From NCBI GenBank assembly GCA_021613335.1, contig JAJTWR010000450.1, positions 431,001 through 495,000 on the forward strand: DNA of 64,000 bases, read 5' to 3'. The position numbers and the translations under genes are program-made. Below the pieces are notes generated by a model. That model had not been told where the DNA came from. It saw only the letters and a list, made by a program, of their open reading frames with translations, and did not search any database. Shown here one piece after another: positions 26,079 to 57,229 of the stretch (position 1 is its first letter; each line of letters opens with the position of its first letter). This DNA is from Whitmania pigra (Eukaryota; Annelida; Clitellata; Hirudinida; Haemopidae).

Positions 26079-29067
26079 GTCAGGTTTCCTTCCAATTTTC
26101 CGCTTTGGCGGTTTGAACTCCCCCGAGGAGAAAATGCAATTCGTTGAACGGAAACTTTCAAGTAATTCTGAACGAGCTCACGTGACATTAAACCGTAAAC
26201 CAGTTCACCTCATCACGGCTCTCTTGTCACTGTGGCATTCGACTACAAATGCATTCTCATTCTGCAGTTTCAAGTGCATATCATAAAATTAAAGATAAGT
26301 TTGTGGAAATATTTCCGTCGAAATCATTTCAAACATCCCCAGTATCCGTGTTAAAACAGCAACAACAACAGCAACAACATGATCGTGCTATCCTAGTTCT
26401 TAGCAGGAGTTTTGCGCTTAGTTAAATTAGGATTTAAAAGACAAATTGATCATTAGAAGTAATTAAGGTATCGATTTTGAATTTTCAGACGCTTGCAACA
26501 CCTTATCACGCTTAAGCATGCATACCCTTTGATCACACTGTAAATGAATTAGAATTTGAAACGATTTGTTTTTTTATGTCAACAAATATTTTTTTTTATT
26601 AATAATTGATCTTTTAAGGACTTTAAATTAATTCAAGTGTTTATTAAGTCACTCTTTTTCAAATGTTCAGAAATCGTTTACTAATTACGCAACGACATAT
26701 TCAGTTACTCAGGATTGCTTGAAGTTTTATTTACTTTTCTTTGTTATGTTCAAATTAATCAATCGATGGTGATTTTTGTTTTAAATTTTAAATTTTTCAT
26801 TTTTAAATTGTGTCTTCTCTTGTGATACGAGTTTGTATTAAAAGTTTCTAATCTTTGCAAACCTTCTTCGCGTTCCGTCGCCATGTTTTTCGTCTGCGTT
26901 CGTTTGTTTTCGTTTCGAATGAAGTGAACGATCGTTGCGCCGGCGTTGTTTTACTTTTCCATGTTGTCCGCACGGAAGCGTTAACGGAATAAGTGGAAAA
27001 TGGGTGAGATATTAACGAACTGGTGAGGGACGTAAACATCGGAACAGGCGGAGCAATGGCCGCCCCGAGCTGCGTTTATTGATCCGATTGCTGATCGACT
27101 CCCATATTGTTGAGCCGTGCTACGATGTGCACGTTTCGTTTTCAACCGCAAGAATTGCTGAGGTATTAGCGAGAGAAATTATTTGGTATTATCTATTCAT
27201 TTCCATTTTGGAGGTTTATCTGTTTCATTGCAATGTTAGTTAACCTAACTAAAGTTTTAGAACGTTGTAGAGCGTCGGTACAAATCAACGTAGAGTGATG
27301 CCATTGTCGTCTGCTTGCAATTTCTGCATGATGTGGTTCTTCGGGCAAATGTAGTCATGCTACTTAGAACCGTATATCAAATTTCTCAGATTTTTAAGCA
27401 TTTTTGAAATAAATACATCCTATCTGTCTTTGTGTTGTAGTTTTTATTAATATTTCTTTGACATTTTTTTTTGCCTTTATGCTTATTTTCTGCAGTCCTT
27501 AAAGACGCTAAAAGCATATTTATAGAAAATGCGGACAGGATTACTCAACTATAGAAGGTTGCATCGATATTTTGCAGCTAAAAAAAAATTTGCTGAATAC
27601 TTTCAAGACGATAGAATTTCCAACAAGTAAAACTTCATGATATCAAAACGATTTTACTAAAAAATGAAAGACCCAAATGTTGCTATTCCTGTTGTGAATC
27701 ATCGAAAATTATCGAAGCGCGCAAATGGAAAGGCTCGTTCTATTCCTCGATGGATGTTTGCCGCCAATTCTGGTGTCGTGGAAGTGGGTTGCGAGACTAT
27801 TTAATTGCGTCCAACTATCCTGGCTGTCGTACTAGGACATGGCGTTTTTTCCGCCATTTTTAATTGCGTTCCTCAGCTATCCTTGCTTCCTATGGTGAAT
27901 GGCAATTAATTAGCGAGGGTTTAGTGTCTTTTCACATGGAGTGATGGACGAGAGTAAGGTTTGTTTACGTTATTTTTTATTTTATTTTTTATTTTATTTT
28001 TTTTTATCATCAGCCGTCTGATGCAGTGTTGTGTCGTCGAGACCTGGCTATTGATTTTGTAGGCTGGCTGCTCTGCGTGCAAGCTCCACAATGGTACCCA
28101 GACATCCTACCGTTCGACTTGTGGGTGCCGATTAGGGTCGAAGTGTCGGGTACTGTTAGGGTGGGGAATCGGTAGTACATAGGGGGGTGCTTTCGTGACA
28201 GCTGGTGTCGTGAATATTGTTTCGGAGATTGTGCCAGGTTATAGAATTCTATACAACGGCGATGGGTTGTCGTGTTTAATTACGATGAAGGATTGTAATT
28301 ATTAATCGATTGCGTTGTGTGTACGATTATTAGTATTATTTAGTGGCATTAAAATTAGATGAAATTAAGATCAATATCATTTTATCCTCTTTATATTTGT
28401 TCGTTAGACTCTGCCATTTATTCCCAGACGTCATCAACTTTTTTTTTAATTTTAATTTTTATTTTTAAAGCACCGGAAGCTTCCATCGATTCAGAAGGAC
28501 CGCGGGAGAAGGTCCTGAATATTTTTTTTATTCGTTAAACATACTTTCATCTCTAATCTACCAACCTCTCGGAGTCCATTATGTAGCGCAATATTCCCTT
28601 AAAAAAGGAGAAGTTTTTATTTTTGTTTTATTTGATTTTTCTTCAAAAGACAAAAAATAAACAACAAACAACCAAATGAAGCATTTACGATGTCAGCAAA
28701 TAAAAACACGATGATAAGGAGGAAAATTGCAGCGAAAATTCTGGAGAATAGAGGTCTGACGGGGTTTTAATAACCGATATTTTGTTTAATATACTGGTTT
28801 AATTATTTCATTAATTAATTTGCAAATAAATAACTCTTTCAGTCAACTAGCCGACATTATAGCATCGAGGTTGTCGACGACGGTTGCTCTGTTCGAGTCA
28901 TTAAAGTTAGTAAATTGCACGTAATACCACGACAAGCGAGAAAATAATTTGAGGCGACTGAGGAGAAAATAACCCGTGAGAGACATTACGATTTCCAATG
29001 CAACCCTTAACTCATAGTGTATTCGTAATAATTGAATTCGTTGTAATAACCTCAACTCGTCCAGAAC
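26079..29067. other. Convergent intergenic region between the Ig gene and the eight-pass gene
   Basis: No exon recognised. A stretch near 26850-27140 is richer in CG dinucleotides than its surroundings and has short open frames, so it could be an unseen promoter or noncoding transcript start; I cannot support more. The rest is AT-rich complex sequence. Confidence 0.5.
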
Positions 29068-34735
<5,668 letters not shown>

Positions 34736-34742
34736 TTTGATG

Positions 34743-34990
34743 TCTGCAATAGTTCGTTAACTAATAAAACCAACTTATTTAATTACATTAGAGAGCTAAT
34801 AATAATAACTGATTTACTATTTCGTTTGAAACTAATTTATCAATGACTTATTAATATTTAACTTTTAATTTAATAAATGTTGAAAATCTCTAATTAATTC
34901 ACTAGAGCACAATATTTTACTGTTAACTTGATTATCGATTTTCGGTTTACCACAGAAACTTACCTCAGAAGTTCAGTTCTGTTCAAGTTT
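34743..34990 (-). promoter_or_regulatory. 5' UTR intron and exon of the eight-pass gene
   Basis: An ATTGCAG acceptor (exon start 34743) lies just before the ATG at 34735, and a GAG|GTAAGTTT donor at 34963 ends an upstream noncoding exon whose 5' limit I cannot see. No TATA box recognised. Confidence 0.5.
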
Positions 34991-35357
34991 GAGTATTTTT
35001 AATTGTTTCCGAAAAAATTCGAAATGTAAACTGGAAAATAAATGCACGTTTAAAATAAACGTTTAAGATTATTAATTTAAAATTATTGCCTAAAACCCAA
35101 GTTAATTAATAATTAATGTTTAAATTATTATAATAATAATAGTTATATCATTATTATATTAAACTGATATCGTAAACTTATTAATTAATAATTAACAATA
35201 TAAATTTGTCAAACTAACTAACGAAATTGTTGAAAAGTTCCGAAATTGAAAAACTTGAAAATGCTGATGCATGACATAATATCTCTCATTTCAACGATTT
35301 CTTAATTCAACTCAACCGTGAACGAACCGCCCCCTTTTTTAGAATGACGATAAACAT

Positions 35358-35733
<376 letters not shown>

Positions 35734-36320
35734 GCTATTTATTATTTACTTAAATACCTTAAAACCCACGTCTCGTTACTGTCCCTGAATGATCTATTGA
35801 ATCACTATTTCTTGGAAAGTTATTTTCAAATGATAAATAATTCAGTTAATAATAGTAAATGTTAAATTATAATCCTTAAAAATTTCAGTTTGTAAATGGT
35901 AGAAATTATTTTTTTGTTTGACCCCTTGTATTTCTTACGTCTAATTTAAATTATTAATAAATACAATTTTAATTATGATAATTAATGATGATAATGATGA
36001 TGATGATGATGATGATGGGGGGGTTGTGTTGGTGATGGTAGTAATAAATGGTGCTATTAGCTGCAATAAGTTTGATTAAATACAATTTTAGTGGCATCGG
36101 ATATCCGATGATTGTTGTGCTTTTGTTGGTGCATTGATTCAATAATTCAATAATTCATTTATTCATTCATTCATTCGCTAGTTCGTCCGGATGTTGATCC
36201 ATCCATCCATCCATCCAGCCAGCCATCTTTTATAAGTAAATAAATTAAATTAATTCCATCAGTTCATTTCGTGGATTCGGGATAAGGCACCGAGGCGCCC
36301 GCCCAGCCTAGGCGACAGGG

Positions 36321-36399
36321 GGGGGAGGCAGGCAGGCAGGCAGGCATGCATGCAGGCAGGCAGGCGGCATGCAGGCAGTGCAGGCAGGCAGGCAGGCAG

Positions 36400-36431
<32 letters not shown>

Positions 36432-36990
36432 CATTCAGGCATTCATGCAGGAGGCACGCCGTCACGCATTCAGGCATGCATGCAGGCAGGCATTCAGGCA
36501 GGCATTCAGGCATTCAGGCCAGGCAGGCATTCAGGCATTCAGGCATGCATTCAGGCAGGCATTCATGCAGTCAGGCAATTCATGCAGGCAGGCCATGCAT
36601 TCAGGCATTCATTATTGCATTCAGGCAGTCATGGCATCAGTCATGCATTCATTATTCATTCATGCAGTCATCATTCAGTCATTCATTCATTCAGTCAGTC
36701 ATTCATTCATTCATTCAGGCATCCATTCATTCATTCAGTCTTCATTCATTCAGTCATTCAGGCATGCATTCAGGCACGCATTCATTCATTCATTCATCAT
36801 TCATTCATTCATTCATTCATTCATTCATTCATTCATTCATTCATTCATTCATTCATTCATTCATTCATTCATTCATTCATTCATTCATTCATTCATTCAT
36901 TCATTCATTCATTCATTCATTCATTCATTCATTCATTCATTCATTCATTCATTCATTCATTCACTCATTCACTCATTCATTCATTAGTTC
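36321..36990. repeat. Compound tetranucleotide satellite (GGCA)n to (TTCA)n, about 670 bp
   Basis: Starts as GGCAGGCA, passes through a mixed zone of CAGG and CATT units, and ends as pure CATT repeats for about 200 bp. Because the unit is 4 bp, all three plus frames stay open for more than 200 codons (His-Ser-Phe-Ile repeats). This explains the long apparent proteins here. Confidence 0.97.
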
Positions 36991-37151
36991 GTTACTGAAA
37001 TGTTCCTTAAAAAATAGTTATTACAAAAATATTTTATTTTTAAATTCAAACCTGCGCTTTGAGACTGTCAACTTGGACAATGGAGAATGATTTGTGAGTC
37101 TCCTAATATGTGGACGTCTGAATACAAAATGTCGCACATCGTTGTTGTTGC

Positions 37152-37182
<31 letters not shown>

Positions 37183-37315
37183 GCATTTGTTGCTGTTATA
37201 TTTTGTTGTGATTTTAATTGGCAATTATTATTATTATTGTTGATATTATTGTTGTTGTTATTTTTGCCAAAGTTATTTTTGTCCTTGTCTTGTGTTGTTA
37301 ATAATAATTTATTAT

Positions 37316-37530
37316 ATATAATTTATTAATATTAATTTATTAATAATAATTTATTATAATAAAATATAATTTATTAATAATAATGTTAATAATAATTTAT
37401 TTATATATAATTTATTAATATTAATTTATTAATAATAATTTATTAATATTAATTTATTAATAATAATTTATTAATATTAATTATTAATAATAATTTATTA
37501 ATATTAATTTATTAATAATAATTTATTATT
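37316..37530. repeat. AT-rich tandem repeat (TTTATTAATATTAA units)
   Basis: Alternating AATAATAATTTATT and AATATTAATTTATT blocks in tandem. Confidence 0.85.
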
Positions 37531-37839
37531 AACTTTGAAACATATTCATCGACATCATTATCTTTATTAATATCATTGGTTGTGATAATCACCAGAACTG
37601 TCATTAACGAAGACAACCCACATCTCAGTAACGGTTGCAAGTTATGTTTACAACTGATGCATTACATTATATATAAGCTATACATTGATACAATGGCTTG
37701 AATACAATGTGTAATGGTCGTTGATACAATTGTTTCACCACAATGTAAGCCATACAATGATACGTCTTGTAGTTAAACAATGTATAATCAACTAAGTCAT
37801 CATTTTAGCAAAAGGCGTCACTGATCTATTCTGTTTATT

Positions 37840-37990
37840 TGTCCATTCATCCATTCATCAATCCATTTATCCACCAATCCATCCTTTCATCCATCCATCC
37901 ATTCATTCTTTCATCCATCCTTTCATTCATCATCCAATCCATTCATTCTTTCATCCATCCTTTCATTCATTCATCAATCCATTCATTCAT
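37840..37990. repeat. CATC/CATT tetranucleotide tract
   Basis: Degenerate tetranucleotide run; reads as Ile-His-Pro-Phe in one frame. Noncoding. Confidence 0.8.
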
Positions 37991-38934
37991 CCGTCCGATC
38001 TTTCTTTCATCTCTGAAATATTTCAAACACTAGCATTGTAGTGAACAACATCAGCATCATCGTCACAGTCATCATCATCATCATCATCATGACGTCAGCA
38101 TCACCACCGAAAGTCGATCGTGGCAAATGTAAATGGCTAATAAATGTTCATGGAATCATCATCGATTCGTATGGATCGATATTAATTAATGAATGAATGA
38201 GTGAATCAATGAATGAGTAAATGAGTTAATGAATGAATTAGTGAGTGAATGATTGACAAAATTATGCTTACAACACAAAAACTGGTGACTTTCCAGCATA
38301 GCAAGCAAAATGAATGTAATAAGGCAGTCATAATGACGATCTTAGAAACGAAATGATTTTGTCTTCTTCTTTATCTTCTAACCATCTTTCTATCTTATTT
38401 CCTTCTAATTTCTTCATCCACCAGTCAATCGATCCATCATCATCATCGTCATCGTCGGATTGACTGAACAATCGTGATTGAACGTACGGAAAGGTTGAAC
38501 AAGATTCTGATAAGCAAGAAAAGCGTCACGAACGACGAAAAGCAACGATGCATATCAACTGTTGATGATAATGATGTTGAACTGTGAACTTTCAAGGGTT
38601 ACAGTTCAAAGGTCGTCAGTCGACAGACGGTGCTCTTTGAACCTCAGTCAGGTTTGGGCGAGTCACAACTCCCCTGTTTTCTGCCCTCGAAGTACCTGGA
38701 GTTTTTGTCCAGGGCTGTATTCTGAAGGTGGTTGTTAAATGAGACTTGATTTTAGGTTAAATCGTTTTCAATGATCGGATTATTTCAAATTATATCTAAT
38801 ATATCTAATGTAAATAGTAATTTAATAAATCATTAGTGAATATCTAATTAATATCATCGTCATCATTTATTTCAAATTATATCTAATGAAAATAGTAATG
38901 TAATAAATCATTAATGAATATTAATTATGAAAAA

Positions 38935-46037
<7,103 letters not shown>

Positions 46038-47366
46038 CTTGAACAACAATATGTTAGAGACAAGCCCCTAATAATAACGACAATAATACTACGACGGCAG
46101 CTAAGATCAGCTAACTCGGTTTGTCGATGTGACGAGCTGATAATTAATTACAGCCTAGGATAAGTTTAAACTCAAACAAGAGGAGCCGAAAATGTTTGTA
46201 TAAACCAACAGCACATGTCCCGAGCATGCTTGCTCGACAGCTTTCAGCGCGCAGCGATCGGTCGTCTATATTTGGCCGTCTCCGGATCGTACGCTTGCGT
46301 ACGCTAGCGTACGCCGTCTGGAGCTCTGATGCGATGACGATGATGAGTCATTCAGAATTACGTACTGGAGAGGGATGGAGACGCTTCAGGAAATGGCAGG
46401 CCGGTCTGGAAAACAAAGGCATTCACTGTCTGGGAAGCGAGTCGTTTTTTTTTCTGTTTGTCTCTGCGTGCTCTGAATGTTTGAGTTTATGTTTTGTTTT
46501 TTTTTGTTTTCTAGGATTTTCTAGGTTCAAAATGCAAAGCTTTTGTTCAAATGCACTCGGCTTGATACACCGCGGACATTCTTTCGAGAGTCTTGTAACT
46601 ACGACGACCACAGCAGATTTTGACCTCCGACCTTTGCCAGCTTCAACTGGTGATCGATACCGCCTTCGAGTAATTGCCCCCAATACGATTGATTTATTGA
46701 TCACGATATCTGATCGATCATCTATCAGCGGAGGGCTTACTCATTTACATCGACAAATTGAACCGCGGTGCTCGGCGAAAGTCAGATCTGAGTCACATAG
46801 TTTCTGTCGCTTTCTACCTTGAAACGCCGGCTAGCTGTGAGTCGAATATCAGTAGAACGTGCGAATGAGAAAATATCTCCAATCTCCACGTGTAATAACA
46901 ACAATCGTGTGACGTCCGACAAATGAACATAAAATTCCGATCGGAAATGTTTTCAAAACACACAAAGACACATTAGGGGGTCAAATCGTGCACTCTCGCT
47001 CTATTGCCCAGAAGATGTGATGAGAAGAGGCTATCACAGGATATTAGAACAATAACATTCACAATATATTCTATTTACATGCTACAGAAACAGTTTCCAA
47101 TCATAATGAATCACATTAATCGTTATTAATATTTCAATAATTATTGAAATTTGTAAAAATTCTTTCTATTACGTCGAGTCATGAATTAAGTCATGGAGAG
47201 TTTGAGCTTAATCAATCTGGCCTTCATGCGTACAAACCCGTTTTAGGCGGACTTAAAAGACAAATTCAATCAAACAAAACAAAAGTAAACAAACAGTTTA
47301 AACCCATGGAAGCATTAAAAATAAAACGAAGAAATTATTGATTGAACGAATGAATGAATGAATGTT
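46038..47366. promoter_or_regulatory. 5' region of the doublecortin-like kinase / 3' flank of the transporter
   Basis: Contains a probable 5' UTR acceptor at 46068 (minus sense TATTATTAG) and a CG-rich stretch 46230-46420 with an 18-bp perfect palindrome GCGTACGCTAGCGTACGC at 46297-46314. A plus-strand frame of 208 codons (46196-46822) has no recognisable domain and I do not call it. Promoter role is inferred from position and base composition. Confidence 0.4.
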
Positions 47367-47737
47367 TCATATGAAAAGAATCTCATCCGGGTTGGAAGGC
47401 CTGCTTTTCCGCGCCTGGTCTGCCCGTGGAATTTCTACGTTGGACAGGAAAGATTCCCGAGGATCGTAGGCAAGGTTGTCCAACCCTAGCCGCATTTCCA
47501 TGGGATCTACTACCATCCTTCCTGGAGCGACCACATCATTTTCCATAGACACCTCCCTGGAATAAACAAAATCGTCCGGAATGCTGGAAAGATAGCTTTC
47601 TACAAATTCTTTGTTAGACAAGGGACGCTCCTTTGGCAACTCTGCCTCTGCAGAGGAGGTGGTGGCTCGAGGGCGGGTCTTGGGTTGTTGCTGTGAAGCC
47701 TCGATGAGTCTTTGAGTCGAGGAATCGTTGGATTGCG

Positions 47738-47741
<4 letters not shown>
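47367..47741 (-). CDS. Possible alternative C-terminus of the OATP
   Basis: A 124-codon frame begins with an ATG overlapping the transporter stop (ATGA, 47741-47738) and is shifted by one base. Its composition (charged, Ser/Pro-rich, with SYLSSIPDDF) looks like a real cytosolic tail rather than intron. A candidate 89-nt intron (donor GTAGAA at 47836, acceptor CTTCAG ending 47748) would join the two frames exactly in phase, giving a 1030-aa protein. Other explanations are a one-base sequence error or chance. The open frame is seen; its use is inference. Confidence 0.45.
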
Positions 47742-53299
<5,558 letters not shown>

Positions 53300-55130
53300 T
53301 CTCTCCGATTAACTTCAAGAATGATAATTGTAATTTCAATGAGATATATTCAATAAATTCAATAAAAAAATAATCATTTGAAATCTTTTATTAATCATGG
53401 TTGGCTGTCATTTGAATGAGTGTTGATTGCATGATTGACGATCTTTGAACAAATCGACTGCTTAAAAACCAACAACAACAACAACAACGTAATCACCTTC
53501 TCTGGTTTCATTTATCTAAGTCCTGTAAAACGTCATCAGAGAATTACAAATATCCATTGCTGAAATTTAGGAAAGAAATTTTAATAATAAAACTTCGTAG
53601 ATCGGATTTAGAGACCTAACCAAATAAAATAACAATTTAGTTAACAATCGGAGACTGTTGTGAGTCGTGACAATCTCATCAATGGACATTGTTTACGTGT
53701 GGGACTTGCATTTACAGCCCTCATCTGTTCTACCTTCTGTTACAGATTTAGTCTGCAATGTTCAGGTGCGCTTTCGTTGTTATTGCACGCCTAATGCATA
53801 TTAATGAGAATCATAAAAATAGAAATAACAGAAATTATCGTACTATAATTTTTATTAACATCATGAATAACATTATTAAATTAATCGAATGCTAAATTTA
53901 GACCGCCCCTTGCTAGCCAGTTTAAATAAAAATTAAACCTGCTGTTCTGGACTTATTCTAATTATTAAGCAATGCTTATAAGCAAACCACCTGCATTTAC
54001 CTGTACGACCTATTGATGATTATTAGCACAATCTCATTTCTCGTGCATGCAAAAGTACTGCAAAAGTATCGATAAAGCATTGTGATTACCTAATTGTTTT
54101 TGATCATTAAATTGCATGTTTAATCATTAATTGCTACTGTCTATTACATTCGGAGCCTTCCAATTAAAAATCGTCGCATGTTGAAACATAGAAATCTTGT
54201 TGGAAAAAAATGTTACGCAACATTATTTTAAGATTAGACATCGAAAGACATTATGTCTCGTCTAGACACCGTGAACTTGCCTTTGAAGTTCATGATGTCA
54301 TAAGCCTTTTGGAAAGAGGCTTTTCTTTGGCGAAGTAACATTTTGGTGTTAACGTAAATTTGTGTCAATTTAAAAAGAGTAATTTGTTAGTCTTATCTCT
54401 TTTATCTGCTCAATGTTGCTTAATATTGCTTAAGATAATAATAGGACAAGAGATATTATGGAAATTTACGAATACTATGTTATTGGACGTAAATAAGTTT
54501 ATGAATTTAAACTAATCACATAAATTTTTTTGTATAAACGACCAACAGTAGACTAACCATTTTACGGAAAATCAGTTCTTTTTTATTCGAGTTTGGACTC
54601 ATTTAATCAAAGCACTTCATTATTGTAATGGCTTCATAGTTTTTGAGATAATTCCTGTAAATATAATTAAGCAGTTTGTCGCACAAGCAGATCTAATTAG
54701 CAATCATTCTTTTTCTGAGCATCCAAAGTAAACAAATCTTCCAGTAAATGATTTTCGACGAAAAAACTTTTTGGAAAATGCTTTCAGAAACGTGTTTTTC
54801 ATTGGCAAGACGAATTATAAAACAGAATCACAGAAATTAACTTCATTTATAAAAGCACTTTATACTTTTTTAAGACTATTATTAAATTTAAAACTTTAAA
54901 TAATTCAGGAATGTCTAACATAAATAACATGGTAAAGACAATTGATAGAAAAATAAAAACATTCGCGACAGAAGAAAATCGTGCAAAAATAGAAAATGGT
55001 TAAAAAATATGGTCTTGTCTTTTCCAAGCAAGTAAATTTGATTATAAAGTTTAAATTTAAGTGGCCGAAAAAGCAAAAATGCATTTAAAATAATTTTTCG
55101 AATGTAAATAGAAGGTCTTAACCTACTCAA
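53300..55130. other. Intergenic region upstream of the OATP gene
   Basis: AT-rich complex sequence with a CAACAA run near 53469. It should include the OATP promoter and the 3' UTR of the next gene. No exon or core promoter motif recognised. Confidence 0.5.
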
Positions 55131-56257
55131 TCAACTATTACAACAGAGTTCCTTGCAACAATCATAAAGCAGAAGAAAATTTTCTAAGGACGGCAGGAAA
55201 TTCACTTTCAAACTCCTGACGAGCAGATATCCATCCTCTCTGACCTTGGTAAGGCTGAACCTGGCACACTCTGGACTTCCAACATTCAGCGGGCGACCCC
55301 ATAAGACCCCCTCCGGCCACGGACTTTCCCCAGGGACATCAAGAAGAACCCTCAAATCCCCAAAACAATCATTGAGGTCGCAAAAACTCCGACGTTCCTG
55401 GAATATTGGTCGTCCGACCATTCCGCATTCGAACAGTGTTTCTTCAGCTTCCATGACCTTTGTGAAGTTGTCGATGAAATTATCCAGATCTTTCCAGAGA
55501 CTCCTCTTCAAAAGCTTGGCCTGCATCGTTGGAACAGTTTCATTAGAGTAACCGTCATCAGTGATCGTGAATGTATTACTTGATAATTAATTAAAGTAAT
55601 TGAAGTAATCGTCATCAGTGATCCTGAATTTGTTACTTAATAATTAATTAATGAGAATTTGTTGAGCGTACTTTCTTCCATCTGAAAGCAGTCTTTCCTC
55701 GTATAATGGTGGCGCCATCGAGTCGTTTTGCTTTCAAATATTCGAGGTATGGCTGCGCTGTCGACCATTTTGATTCCTTTTTTAAGTGAGACGAACTAAG
55801 TTAATAAATTTAAAGTAAATGGTTTTCGTTGAAAAGAACATTGCTTGTGGAAATTTAATTAATTAATTTCAAAGTAGATAATTAAAATGATATTGTTACA
55901 TAAACAGAGATGCAATCATTCGACAGTTGGTGAGCTTTTGCCAGTCTTTCTCTGCAACTCCAGGTTGAACCGTTAAGTCTATGTCGCTCCGAACAAGCAG
56001 CATATTGTCCTTAATGGTAAGAGATAAACTATCTATTAATAGTTAATAGTAAATAGTGATCCATTTAAAAAGAATATAATCACCAACTTTCCCAAACGAG
56101 TCAAATTATTTAAATCTTAGTGTCCAGAACTTATTTACAAGTTATTCACAAACCTCCAAGCGCCAAGGAGACAAGCTGTGCAAACATCCATAACTGGTAA
56201 AACGTTTTCATTTTTGAGATCTTCGAAAATTCTTTTGGCTGAACGAGTGTCATCCAT
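55131..56257 (-). CDS. Unrecognised 243-aa protein
   Basis: Four exons, high to low: 56257-56150, 56009-55900, 55795-55672, 55520-55131 (stop 55131-55133). Phases agree (0, 2, 0) and GT/AG ends are present; the start ATG (MDDTRSAKRIFEDLKNENVL) has AGAA before it. There is no signal peptide, membrane segment or repeat; the protein is a mix of charged and hydrophobic residues, probably a folded soluble domain, with KWSTAQPYLEYLKAKRLDG and TIIRGKTAFRWKK in the middle and a hydrophobic end (NFLLLYDCCKELCC). I do not recognise the family and assign no function. It lies 1.0 kb downstream of ATRIP on the same strand. The exon 1 donor could also be GTTTGT seven bases earlier, but only GTGAAT keeps frame. 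Confidence 0.65.
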
Positions 56258-57229
56258 TTCTTTTTAAAGTTGATGAATTTAAAAAAAAACCATGAAAAAC
56301 CTTGAGTTTTAACCATTATCACTATTGTCACGGCTCTTCTACTTACTCATCCCTGTTTCCATGGAAACCGAGTGAAAACATGAGTGGAGATCGGTGGGAA
56401 GGTGGAGAATTGAGGATTTTCACACTTTATTGGCGTTGCGCAACTAGCCAGGTTGTTGGAGCACAAATATTTCGAGAACAATTAAAGAGACGGAGACGAG
56501 TAATCTTCAAAGCAATGTACGCATTCCGGCATTTACTTGTGTCTCCTTCGTGATGTTTGTAAAACCGCTGAGAGAACCAAGAGATAAGTCGATGTCAAAA
56601 CACCATCCACTGAAGGTTGTGGCAGTTCTGAATTGAGCGAGCGGCTCAAGGACGAGGATAACAAAAGCATAAGTTGCTCTTCCAACTTGCCTCCCTTCCG
56701 ATGTACCAAACTCCAGAATTTAACTTTCTCCGCGATTAGCAATGCTTTCCTCTTTGCGATTATTTGTAGTTAGCGACCTCAGAAAAATTGAGGCGAAAAA
56801 TCTACGAATCCAACTCAATGGAATAAATAATATATATTAAATAAAGTAACAATAATCTTGAGATTCACAAGTTTTTTTGATAAGGTAGATCATCGGCCAA
56901 CTTTCGGTACCTGCCTCCATCCCTAACCGTACCCTCACTTAATGACCCCGTACTTCTGGCTTTTGCCCGTCATTCCTCTGACCGTCCATAAGGTGGATCG
57001 ACTCAGCTTAAATGAGGTTAAGGCACAAGTTTTTATTTAAACACCAAGGGAACGTTGCTTGAAAAATGATCACGGATAAAATAAAAACATGTCGAGGATA
57101 AAAAGATTTTAAAACCCCATCCAGTCAGTAAAAAACAACCACTCCAGAAAACAGGAACAACCATACTATTTACAAAGGGCATTCGTTTGTTTTGGAAACA
57201 TTTACGTCCGCGCATTTCGCTAACTCATT

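Noticed and set aside
26848..27039. 63-codon minus frame in a CG-richer stretch
   Set aside because: No family resemblance or splice support; only the base composition is notable.
36346..37090. Three 200-250-codon His/Ser/Phe/Ile frames
   Set aside because: Translation of the tetranucleotide repeat, open in all frames.
46196..46822. Plus-strand frame of 208 codons upstream of the kinase
   Set aside because: No family resemblance, phenylalanine-rich stretch from T runs, and it overlaps the expected promoter region of the minus-strand kinase.
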